From NCBI GenBank assembly GCA_936440205.1, contig OW387134.1, positions 15,912,908 through 15,976,907 on the forward strand: a stretch of DNA of 64,000 nucleotides. Direction: 5' to 3'. The notes beneath the pieces are model-generated. The model did not search any database, was not told where the DNA came from, and saw only the letters and a program-made list of their open reading frames with translations. Each line of letters begins with the position of its first letter. The stretch's first letter is position 1. Shown here piece after piece: positions 1 through 10,820 of this stretch. Both the position numbers and the translations under genes were made by a program. Source of the stretch: Lepidonotus clava. Taxonomy: Eukaryota > Annelida > Polychaeta > Phyllodocida > Polynoidae.

Positions 1-2818
1 GTATCGTCTTACTGGGAATCGTGGCTTTTTCTTTAGCCACACCTGTAGGTGAGCTATTAACATTCTTGCAGATAATTTTAGAAAATGACCGGCCCTTTAA
101 AACAATTGAACAGAAACAGTTAACTAAGCTGAATGGTATTTATAGACAAGCGAACATATGTAATTTTTAAACTTTATAAATGTATCTAAACCAGGATAAT
201 GCAATATGGCTAAGTCTTTTATTATGTAAAATATAAATGTAATTCCATTGTAAAGGGGGGTACCCATTGAGCGATGCGATCTAAATTCTGGTCAAAACAC
301 AGATCTCTAGCGACCAGTATCTAAAGGGGGGAACCCATTGTGCGACTAAAATAAAGTTCTGGTCGTTTCAACCAGCTCTGGTCGCTCTGCTCTGGTCGAA
401 ACGACCAGATCTGGTCGAAAACGACCATAATTGGTGTTCCCATTGTGCGATTCGACCAGAAAACCCCTTGAAAACACCAAATCGCTTGGAAAATATCTAA
501 CAATGTTAGATATTGGTCGCTTGAGATCTCCCAATCGACCAGAATTCTAGTCGCATCGCTCAATGGGTACCCCCCTTTACAATGTCAGATATTTTGCAAG
601 CGATTTGATGTTTTCAAGTGGATTTCTGGTCGAATCGCTCAATGGGAACACCAATTCTGGTTGTTTTCGACCAGATCTGGTCGTTTCAACCAGAACTGAG
701 CGACCAGAACTAGTCGAAACGACCAGAATTTTATTTTTGATCGCACAATGGGTTCCCCCCTTAAGTTATAAAAGGTACAACAGAGAGACAGAGGTAGACT
801 AGTTTCTATATCGTTTTATCATTTTCTCCCTGCCTAGAAACAGGTCATGCCGTAGCGACCAGAGCTCATTCTGACTATGGACGGAGAGATAAGGCTGATT
901 CAGGAAGTAGCCAACAGGCCACAAGGTACAAACATACAGAAAAGAAACACCATTATCACGGCACTGAGGCAAAAACAAAAACAGAAGGGCACAGCAAACC
1001 CGCCTACGACAAGCACACTATCGGCAACCCCCACGACGGGCGGCACCATGGTGAAGGGACCCGGCAGGGTTCTGTGATCGTTGGTAAGGACGGTCATCGC
1101 AGGTACGCCACTACAGGGGACGGGCGTAGACACGAGCATCATCCAGACCACCACACCTCCGGGGAAGACCATGGAGATGACGGGCACCAGGGTCACAGCC
1201 ATGAAGGGGACTCCTCCCATGAGGGCGGCGGGCACAGCCACGACCACCCCCAACGTGAAGGGCCGCGTCAGAGGCAGCACGACCTGGACGAGGGCGGCAG
1301 GGCCCACCGCCAACACAGCACGGACGGAGAAGGGCATGGCGCAGGGCACGACGACCCAGACACACACCCAGATCACGGGTCAAGGGAGCGCTACGACTCA
1401 CAGGAGGAGGGGCATGAGACGCCCATGGTGAGTCCACCCCACGTCGACTCCCACCCGGGTGACGGGCATCATGGGCGAGGGGGAGAGGGGGACGGGAACC
1501 ACCACCATGACACACCTCATGACGACGACCACCCTCACCCCAACGACCACCAGGATGACGGACACCACGAGGGTGACGGACATCACCCCCACCAGGGTGA
1601 CGGACACCACGAAGATGACGGACATCATCATGATGACGGACATCACCCTCACCAAGATGGCGGACACCACAAGGGTAACAGACATCATCCCCACCAGGAT
1701 GAAGGACACCATGAGGGTGACGGACACCATCCCCGCCATGATGACGGACACCACAAGGGTGACGGACATCACCCCCATCGAGACGACGGACACCATCAAG
1801 ATGACAGACACCACCCCCACCAGCATGATGGAAACCACAAGGGTGATGGACACCACCATGACGACAGACACCACCCACATCACGATGACAGACAACACAA
1901 AGACAATGGACACCACCCCCACCAGCATGACGGACACCACAGGGATGACGGACACCACCCCCACCAAGATGGCGGACACCGCAAGGGTGGCCAACACCAC
2001 CCTCATCATGATGACGAACACCAACCCACCATCCTGGCACCTCCGGTGGAGCTGCCTGGACACCAGGTCACCCAGGAGGAACACCATGGGAAAGGTCATT
2101 ACAAGGCGGTCAGAGGCTCCGGGTCCCGGGCAGGACGTCATGGGAAGCATCACTCGGCGGGTGGTACAAGAACTGCGAGAATAACACACCGTAAGTAATC
2201 ATCTAGTCACGTTATCGACAAAATTAGATAGTTGTTTTATGAATTGTTGCAGATGAATGTAATCATGTGATATGCAGAGTAGCAAAATTGTAGCAGATGA
2301 ATGTCTGGATTCTGGGGTATTATTGCTGAGATTACTATATCTGACTTTGGATACATAAACTAATCATAACTCTGCATGGCGCGGAGAGATATTGCCAGCC
2401 TGTGATCATATTAATTGTAATGATACAGACAGGTGAAAAAAACTAATACATGTAGTCCCACGTTGAGCCTATGTAACTGCGAGTTGTTGTTATATGCTAC
2501 TAATTGCTCATTTAGTTATTATGTTACCATTTGCTCTATGAATTAGGGTTATGCAAACCTCTAATTAGTTTGTTTTCTCCAGGTGCCTTCGGCTGTCCGG
2601 TGGCCAACAACCAGGTGTTCAGCATGCACGCCGACCCGAGCAGTTGCCGGCGGTTCTACCTGTGCGTGCGTTACCGGGTGAGGCGGGGCCTGCCGCTCAC
2701 CCTGCGCCTCCACTACCAGTGTCCGGCCCACACCCAGTACGACCCGGCCACCACCAAATGTACGCGCTCCACCGTCTGCTACCAGCTCGGCCAGCGGGCC
2801 AACCACCGCCTGCCCTGA
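1..2818 (+). CDS. Secreted histidine-rich protein with C-terminal chitin-binding (CBM14/peritrophin-A) domain, 5' partial
   Basis: Three exons are seen: 1-48 (5' end outside the window), 838-2190 and 2583-2818, joined by phase-1 introns with donors GTGAGC and GTAAGT. The first exon reads IVLLGIVAFSLATPV, the end of a signal peptide. The long middle exon encodes about 450 residues dominated by His, Asp and Gly, with degenerate repeats of the type DDGHHPHQ and DGHHEGDGHHPH. The last exon carries six cysteines spaced C-x16-C-x5-C-x18-C-x12-C-x5-C, the pattern of peritrophin-A chitin-binding domains, and ends at TGA. At least 544 residues lie in the window. Known biology: His-rich chitin-binding proteins occur in hardened cuticle, beak, jaw and shell matrices and bind metal ions. 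A structural, metal-binding matrix role is inference. The splice phases agree across all three exons, so the model is firm except for the missing start. Confidence 0.85.
49..837 (+). other. Intron 1 of the His-rich gene
   Basis: The donor GTGAGC follows codon phase 1, and the acceptor is a pyrimidine tract ending CCTAG at 837. Most of this intron is a foldback MITE (250-766). Nothing else coding is seen. Confidence 0.75.
250..766. mobile_element. Foldback MITE (nested long inverted repeats)
   Basis: Positions 323 to about 512 and about 575 to 766 are inverted copies of about 190 bp. They begin AAGGGGGGAACCCATTGTGCG and are built from repeats of the TCTGGTCG/CGACCAGA type. A second inverted pair, starting TGTAAAGGGGGGTACCCATT, runs from 250 to about 300 and back at about 510-582, so one long palindrome is interleaved with another. 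There is no transposase. A clear target duplication was not found, so the superfamily is open. Confidence 0.7.
1540..2010 (+). repeat. Coding tandem repeats (His-Asp-Gly)
   Basis: Degenerate tandem units around GACGGACACCACNNG encode the His-rich repeats. The lack of stop-prone triplets in the unit also keeps other frames and the opposite strand open, but those frames are not genes. Confidence 0.8.
2191..2582 (+). other. Intron 2 of the His-rich gene
   Basis: A 392-bp GT-AG intron with donor GTAAGT and acceptor TTTTCTCCAG. No repeat was recognised in it. Confidence 0.8.
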
Positions 2819-5422
2819 TCGGGCTGTCAAATAACCTTTACAGACACTAGTTTGTAAAGAATAATTATCTTAAAGATACTCTAGATTTTGCACTGCAGAC
2901 TTCAAAGTAATCTCAACTATTATCAGCCGTCTCGTACGCTTTTGATGTGTGCTTCGCATTTTTCTTTGAGTAATTGCACCTTGCGCTGTATATGTATTCT
3001 GGGTGAATTATTGATTGATATTCACGTATTGTGATATTGCATGTAAACCTGTTAAGGTTGTATGTAGATGTATTTAAAAAGCAAAGTGCAATAATTCTTA
3101 ACAGCCGCGTTGAAAAGTGTCGCAATCAACATTCAGCCACATCAACCAAGTGTAGAGTGGATTCCCTCAATAAGTCGAAGACCAGCAGCCATAGATAGAC
3201 ACGCAATTACACAAACACAGAATATTAATGGGTTGACTCCAAAAGCCACCCTTTGAGACTCTATAATTACCTTTGTTTTGATCAATTGCAAGTACGTCCA
3301 ATTGTAGTGTGACATACACCTATAATTTTCCTCATATATGAACTTTCTCAAGAGTACAACACGGCCCGTGTTTGACCATACACCACTTGGATTTTGACAT
3401 ATTTGTCTTAATACATACACTTACATATACCACCATGTGAAGGGTAATAGACTTTATTAAGTCCGTTGGTTTATTGTACACGTGCATGTAACTATAGAAC
3501 TCTTATACAGCACTTCTCCGGCTAAAACGATTAACAATGTATTTTTAATATGCTTTTTCGTTCTGGTTTAAAAAACATGTACTTATTTTTAACGGTTTAA
3601 TAAACGCTTTTATGCTACCCACTTAAACAATCATGTATACTGTCTATGTTTATCCTATAAATCTGACCACGATATGTCGTTCAACAGCTTCCAACGAGGG
3701 TCTTAGATATGTTAGATTCCATTTTAAAACTTTTTTTATTTTTATTAAACATCTTTTCATTTACACAAACTTCTTCCGATGAGTGTGAGATCCATTATAT
3801 GTACATTATGATAAGATGAACATATAACTCATGCCACTGATTTATTAGATTGCCAGCCTCGGCCCTCCCAGAGTTCCCAGTCTGGCCATTATCAATTTTA
3901 TGTTTTTGTTATATTGAGAATATTGATGATAAATTGAAAGGAAAGGTGCATTGCGTGATTACAAATTTAGAAAGCCAATAAAATGAAGTTGAATTAACAG
4001 GGATCAGTTTTCACGATACGCAAATTGGTGGCATTTGCACTGAGCTCCCTGTTCTGATAATGTTACTGCAATGTGTTTGGAACTTTGTCGAATTAACATT
4101 TCCCACGTGATTATGTTTATATTGATGTTATCGAGGACGGAAATTTGACGATTGCTCAGTTAGGTAACACTCTAGGTATAAGCTGATTTACTTCCTTAGC
4201 ATAAAATCAGATCAATTGGTTCATCATTTCCACACTACCACACCAAAGTAATTTCGGATATGTAAGCAGCCAATCAGGTACCCCCCCCCCCCCATGCTGG
4301 TTCTTGTCTATTAGACTGATAATTGACTTCTGTTCATAGGGGTATTATGCAATTCATTTGTAGAAAAGAATTTGGCCTCGTTTGGAAGACAGGTTATTTT
4401 TCTTAATGCCATATTCCACCATGCAGTGTTTGGCTCAAGATTTGTATTTTAAATGGCAATGCTTCCGATTATCGACATAATGCCTAACATCCAAAGATGG
4501 AATATATCCCTAACAATCACGATTTTGGAGCTGTCCAAAGTTATGAACGAAAGACCATGGGCAATGGTACCAAAAGTAATCAACTGGTGAACCTCACAAC
4601 TTTTGGCGTGTGAAGTAAACACTTTCACAGCTATTCGATCTCGAACTTTGGCATCCTAAACATTCCTTAGTGGAATGCGGCTTTTAATTGCAGCAGTGCA
4701 CAAGCTCATTGAAGTGATTCTTAGAAATAGACGACTCAATTAGCTAGTTGAGATAATAACAGAATAATGAAAATTACTATGTTACAACATATATAATAAG
4801 ACATGCTACCCAATAATATTCTGCAATCAGATGTACCTGTTATTCCCTAGGTGCTCCCATCCTGTCGTCTGATGCCATATTGAAAGGCCAATGTCTTTAC
4901 TTGTTGACATTGCCTATCAAATTATGTGTATTAAGTGCCAAAAACCACAGCGACTGTCGTCATTGTACTGTCCTGGGTTGTATATCAGAATCCGGGTCGA
5001 AGCGCTTTAGCCAACACTATTCACAGGTGACCTTTTTTGAAACTGCAATTTCTCCTGGAACTATTTGCACACCCACAAGTATGTCCGTTTGGTCTCGGAC
5101 GCGTGACTTGCTGATTTGAAATGAGTGTTTTTGAATTACAAGTCATATTCTGCCACCAAAACTACTATTTTTTCTTAGGTCATCGTTCTATAGAACCTGA
5201 TGTTCCCCTAAACCCCGTCATTTCCCTCTGTCCTCGATGAAGTAATTTCCAATGATCCCCAGGTAAAATATGTGTGCGGTGGTCTTATAAGGTACAGCAT
5301 GGTGCCGAGTGCTTGCCAGGAAATGTGATGTCACGGCAAAAGGTAAATCTCCACCCAACCGTATCCACGAGTCCCTGTATAAGACTTTGTTGCATACATA
5401 GTGCCCTCTTCACTCTGAAAGC
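2819..5422. other. Intergenic; nothing coding recognised
   Basis: AT-rich sequence between two chitin-binding genes on the same strand. An AATAAA at about 3978 is the best candidate poly(A) signal for the upstream gene if its 3' UTR is long. A poly-C run lies near 4280. The element GTATAAGA at about 5375 may be the TATA box of the next gene, roughly 45 bp before its ATG. No RNA gene or long open frame is convincing here. Confidence 0.5.
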
Positions 5423-8400
5423 ATGACTGAACAAGTAAGTATCCATCAATGTATTTTCATTGTTTGGAACATTGTCCTTTCTTTTCTTTGCATGCAGTTA
5501 GTCTGTTTGGGAAGTTTGAGGTTTAATTCAGTTCATCTTAATTGTTTCGATCACTTAATTTAAAGTTATTAAGAAATAGTCTTTTTGGATACTTTAATTG
5601 TTATATGTGACGTTAATCTTTATAATGATGCGTTTTGAGAGAATTACTGCTATCTTATTTACTTTGCAGAAACTCCTGGTGATAACACTGGCTCTTTGCC
5701 TGTCGTCTCCATGGTTATTCGCCGCATCAGAGGACGACGATGACCAGGGTAGTGGTAAGTGGAAGTATAATCAGATGATGATAATTGTCGGAGCTTAAAG
5801 TCCATCAGCAATTATTTAGCTATATTAGGACCAACTCACAGTTTTTGGCTTGTGCAAAGAACTGTTATCGAATCTATGGGATGAGAACGACGGATAATCA
5901 GATGTAATGAATACTAATGTATTTGTAAAGTAGAAGCTGGTATAGATTTGATTGAAGAATTAGAGCCCTTTTATCATAAAATGAGCAGCAAGGTTCCAAT
6001 CAATTTCCTTAATTGGTATGCATGCATATGGAATGCATACCGTATATATTATCTGTTTAGCTTGATATAATACCTGTTCGACATAATTTCTGATAATATA
6101 CAGTTACCTTTGTCTTGGTACAAATGCCCTCCATGAAATTCGCCTGTATAATGTTTATGGTAATGGTGTGTCACCGTGATTAAGATGACTATCGGATCTG
6201 CTGGTAATGTGTCATTCGAAAAATGGCCATAAAATAATTGAATTTAAGAATCTATCACTCCTAGTATTTATAATGTATGTATGCTTTTTGAAGTCAATTA
6301 TACGCACTTCCTTGTACTTAAAGAATGTAACGAAATTTTAAAGTTAATCAAAATGCTACCCATATGATTAAATGGATGTTTATCTCTTTAGGTTCATTGG
6401 AAGACCTCGATGTGAACGACACTATAGTGGTGGTGGACCCCTGGTCAGTGGGGGTTCCCACGGTCCCCCCTCCGACGGGCCCGGCCAGACCCCGCGGCCG
6501 GAGCTTTGGTCCAGGCATCAGACTGCCCACAGCCCACTACTTCCAGTTCCCTGGACCCTCCAACACGTGGTCTCAGAATGCTATCGACTACTGGTGGTGG
6601 CCCAAGGACAGGGAGGGTGACGACGGCTGCGACGTCAACGACTCAGGTACGTCCACTTTGAGTCCATTCACAAAGTTTAATGTTTAATAACTGCGCCGAT
6701 TTATACGTTTCGATAGCTTCTCCACGCGTTTCGGCAATATAAACACTAATAATCGTAACAAAATCAGAGCAGAGCACTGGCGGATTCATGAATTTGAAAA
6801 AAAAGGGGGGTGGACGTTATTAGAAAATGTTTTCCTTAGTTACTTTTTGGTCGAGTTTGACATTAAAAAAGAACACAAACAAATCCGAAAAAAAAGGTCA
6901 GTCCCACGCAATAGTAATGAAAAACTGCCTCAAACTGTCGAATCCAAACACTCATCACGTATTCTTTGATATTGAGTTTTGAATAGGGAAGCATGAACTG
7001 CGTCCCCTGACCGCCAATAATTTTGACTATTTCCTACCTTTATTTGATAGATATCTAGATCAATATAAACCAGCGACACAAGCCCGTCACCAACCTCACT
7101 ATCAACGTGGATATTTTAATCCGAACGGCACAGCTGAATACCGAGGGAATCCCCATTGACGTTTCTGTACAAAAAGCGATACCTAATCAGCTAATGTAAC
7201 GTGTTGAATTATGTATAAGTAAAGGTCTGTGATCACCATTTAATGAGACTTCTGCACCGCACAGCTATTGAATGAAAACGCACCGAATAGTAAAAACGTT
7301 TCTCGTTCGCGTGGTTTGTTTTCATATAAAAACCCATACCAGACATTATCGTGAGACAAGGGGGCCCCGTGCGTGTGGCGCTTTTTAAAGCATCGGTCAG
7401 ACGGTGCGACTAAAAAAGGGAAAAAAAATCGTGATGGAGTCCGTAAAGCACCGCACCGCGTCGGAGACTTTTGTTGCATGGTGTGGTCATGGCATACTTG
7501 TAATGGGATCTTTTTCATGATGCTTGAAATCTATTTTGAATAACTTTAATTTTCGTAAAACGTCATATCGTCACATTGAATGGATTGTATGTCAAAGACG
7601 TTCCATGATGAAGGTACACATTCTGGGCATCAGACGTATGAATGTTGATATATCGATGTACCTTTAAGCTACTACAAGCTGAGTTGTCAAAAGAAAAAGA
7701 TGCCTTTGCAAGCAGAATTTCTAACGTGATAAATAGCGAACTGGAGTCTCTTCGATTCCAGATTCTGGTTTTCACCGTTAAGTGGTTTGTTTGCCTGGTG
7801 TTGCTATGGCAACCACCTGTTATGTAACGCTGATAAGCACTGATTGACCTCTGATTGGCTAGAAAGTTTCGTTGTTGAGAAATGATTTTGAAATATATAC
7901 CAAGCATGCACACAGATAATACATGTATCAGAAAAAAGACAACGTTTGATTTGTACACCAACACATCTATACAGAATTCTGCAACTCTTATTACATCAAG
8001 AGTTAGGCCTATAGGTGGTTTAATATCAGCAATTTACATAGTAGTGGGGTCTGTTAACAACCTTTTTCTTTACAGAGCGGATAAAAGCACCAAATTTTGC
8101 ATGAGGCACCTCTGAGGCATAACTATTAAATCTAGAAGGGAAGCCACCTTGAAATATCAAAATGAAATTTTGACAAATTTTGTATGTTTTTAGCATTTGA
8201 AACTTAAGGTATTCAACCAAAAGTTTTGGTTGTCTTGGGTTAAGTCTCCTGTGTAGATTCCAAAGGTAAATAATTGAATTCAGAAAATGAGATATCAGGT
8301 TATTTAACTGAAAATCTGCCATTTTGGATTTTTGGCCTCCATCGGGGTTGTGTAGATATTTCAAGGTGGCTCCCCTTTTAAATTTCATTAAGGGGTCCTA

Positions 8401-9693
8401 GGGAATCATCATGCCAAATGAAATTAAGAAATCTTTTGGCGAAAGGGTAAAGGCAGTATCCCTTTCTTTTGAATTATTTCGGAATACAGTGGTCATTGCC
8501 AAGGGTATCATGCTAATAAATTCATCCATTTTGAAATTTATGGTATTGTATTGGATGAATATTATATTTATTGAGCCCTCTAGACTATAAACAACTGAAA
8601 TTGGAACCATTTCCTCTTGCCTTATACCTTAGTAGCTAAAAATTATAATATTTCTCAAAATTAATCAGCCATCTTGGATTTTGGATTTCCACATTGACTT
8701 CAAACACAAATAATTGAATTCCCTGACCCATAATCTTTCAATTTTGACACCAACCATGTCTCTTTAGTCGATTTAGCAGCTGAGACATAAGGTTTTTTGT
8801 AGCAAAAGTTGGCCATATTGGTTTTTTGGCCCCCACATCCGTCCTATCAATATTTCAAGGTGGCTCCCCTTCCAGATTTGATAGTTATGCCTCAGAGGTG
8901 TCTCATACCAAATTTGATGCTTTTATCCACCGCGTAACGATTTCACTAAAAAATGACCTTAACAGACCCCACTAAAGGCTCAGAAGAAAATAACCCCCAG
9001 CTTGTCTGGCCTACAGTTCTTGGGCTAAGTTTCACACTAGGTGGCGTGGTCTGGAATCTCATTTAATACAAGTAAATAGCCCAATCGTCGTGTGCTTTTG
9101 ATACAGTTTTTTTACGCTTTGTATCGGTGTTCATGAAAAGGTATTTCTGAGATTTGTGGTAATGCATCAAATCCAATTAATCGATGTTATAGGGCACCTA
9201 CACATTTTTCGGTAAAACATTTTTGTTTCATTTTATTTCTGAAATGTATATGGAAGCAATTGTTAATCTTTAACCTAGAGCATAACAAATGATCGAAATC
9301 CTCAGAGAAGAAGGCAAACTTTGTGACTGAGAAGTGTGTGTTGAAAGACATAAAAAACATAAGTTTTTTCTTAACTTCCTTAAATTAGCCGGCTTAATCA
9401 TACATACTATAGCTTCCGTTGTATTTCCTAAGGAATTTCCTCTAGAAATTCTAAGACGTATTAAGGTTCTGTTTTTCGTTTTAGGTGTGGCGGGAATGCT
9501 GCAATGCCCACCACGAGTCAATGCCAGGAAGCTCCTCCCGGACCCTCGCAACTGTCGGCGGTATTTCCTCTGTAAGAAGAGGCGGGGCCAGGTGGTCATG
9601 TACTATGGGTCCTGTAGGGGCCTAAAACGATGGATCAACCCCCGGATTAGGTGTCGGGGAAGGAATAGGAGGAGATGTAGGGGATGGGACTAA
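5423..9693 (+). CDS. Small secreted chitin-binding (CBM14/peritrophin-A) protein
   Basis: Four exons with matching phases: 5423-5434 (MTEQ), 5670-5754, 6392-6646 and 9485-9693, giving 186 residues. Residues 5-24 (KLLVITLALCLSSPWLFAA) form a signal peptide and are followed by an acidic stretch SEDDDDQGSG. Exon 3 encodes a proline- and tryptophan-rich linker (VPTVPPPTGPARP, DYWWWPKD). The last exon holds six cysteines spaced C-x15-C-x5-C-x13-C-x12-C-x7-C, a type-2 chitin-binding domain, with a very basic end (RGRNRRRCRGWD). The intron before the domain is phase 1, as in the upstream gene, so the two are probable tandem relatives sharing an exon-shuffled domain. AATAAA lies at about 9780. A role in an extracellular chitinous matrix is inferred. 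Confidence 0.8.
5771..5875 (-). repeat. SINE 3' fragment (same family as the SINE at 20441)
   Basis: The sequence from the GATGATGAT end through GAGCTTAAAGTCCATCAGCA and TTTTTGGCTTGTGCAAAG matches the reverse complement of 20540-20639 closely, including the trinucleotide tail. The tRNA-like head is missing, so this is a 5'-truncated insertion in the minus direction, within intron 2 of the chitin-binding gene. Confidence 0.7.
6647..9484 (+). other. Intron 3 of the small chitin-binding gene
   Basis: A 2.8-kb GT-AG intron with donor GTACGT and acceptor TTCGTTTTAG. It contains the MITE at 8043-8973. The rest is AT-rich with no coding signal that I trust. Confidence 0.7.
8043..8973. mobile_element. 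MITE family 1, copy 1 (TIR AGTGGGGTCTGTTAA)
   Basis: The ends are inverted over more than 110 bp: the left starts AGTGGGGTCTGTTAAC and the right ends TTAACAGACCCCACT. Both inner arms include GGATAAAAGCA and GAGGCATAACTAT, then GCCACCTTGAAATAT. The length is 931 bp with no transposase. A related copy lies at 17307-18164. The target duplication is not clear. Confidence 0.8.
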
Positions 9694-10820
9694 CAAGATC
9701 AAAAAACGTCAAGAGATATAATTATACAGTCTTGGAGAAACAACAGCCATTACTGACAAATTTGAAATTCAATGTTCAAATAAAATAAGCTTCATTGAAA
9801 ACTGTCTGTTGTGTATTACATTTTAATGATTCCTTTGTAATATGTCGCTGGAGTTATCTGATTTGACGGAATCCTGAACCCTGCAAGAATAAAGGAAGGG
9901 CAGAGAAGTATTAAGAATTGAGAAGCCGTACAACCACTGTTCAACCACGGTTTATTCCGTCTGGCGATTCCTTTAATACATATTGACTGCATATAGACTT
10001 TGTGTTGCTCGTTTTAGTTTTATAGGGACCCTTGATTGGGGAGGGGGCCCTGATGTTGCATGTCGAATTTAAGATACGAGCATGTCGTCCTGTCGAATTT
10101 TACAAATGGCATTGTCAACCTGTCGAAATATACATGTTTCATGTCACTTTTTTAAAGTCCCAAGTGGTACTTACGTCACTCAAGCCCTCGAACGGCCGTG
10201 CACATGTCGCCGTGTGGAATGTAGGGGTCTAGGGTCCCTCATAGTAAGCCACGATAATGAAACATGCACTGCAACTCACCTGATAGATGTTTATCAATAA
10301 CAAAATTCCTGGGGCCCTGGATCTTCCTAAAAGGAGTTCCTGGTCTTTTAGTAATAATATTAAGAATGAATTTGTAGTAAGTGCTTGCCAAGCATGGCGT
10401 AAACAAGCCCCGTGGTGGGCTGCCGCTACCTGCCGCTACCTGTTCATACTAGCCTACTAATTGACACGTTGGAGGTACCGGGGCAAGCCTATATATATAT
10501 TTACCTGTGGCCCAATTCGGACCATGGGTTGGTGGCGAGGTCAGGTCTGAGCCTAATGCACTGGGCCCAAAGTCCACTATTGGTACTGTGACCCACAAAA
10601 CAACCACCAGCACAACACTACCTACAGGGACCGGGGAATGATAGATACATCTCATTCTGCCGTAAAGCGCCAGTTTAGGTGAAAGCCAGCCATCTATTAT
10701 TTCTGAGGCACGGACAGTCATGGTCCTCGTCGACGCTGTGTAATTGTACCTATCAGATAGACTATACCTGTTTTATATAGAATGCCATAGGCCGTGTACT
10801 TGTATACACACTCAGCTGTA
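9694..10820. other. Intergenic between the chitin-binding gene and the 405-aa gene
   Basis: It contains a possible small MITE (10023-10239). A TATA-like TTTTATATAG lies at about 10770, roughly 50 bp before the next start codon. No other gene is seen. Confidence 0.45.
10023..10239. repeat. Possible short MITE (ends TAGGGACCCT / AGGGTCCCT)
   Basis: Short inverted ends surround repeated CATGTCGAATTT-type motifs. Similar CGACATG/CGACA motifs recur in tandem at about 44640-44830 inside the large transposon. The arms are too short to be certain. Confidence 0.35.

Noticed and set aside
1398-2189. Long open frames in other plus frames and on the minus strand over the His-rich exon
   Set aside because: They exist because the repeat unit lacks stop triplets in any frame. 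Signal peptide, splice phases and cysteine domain all support the single His-rich frame.
4880-5119. A 79-residue frame with cysteines
   Set aside because: No signal peptide, no recognisable cysteine spacing, and no flanking splice sites in phase.
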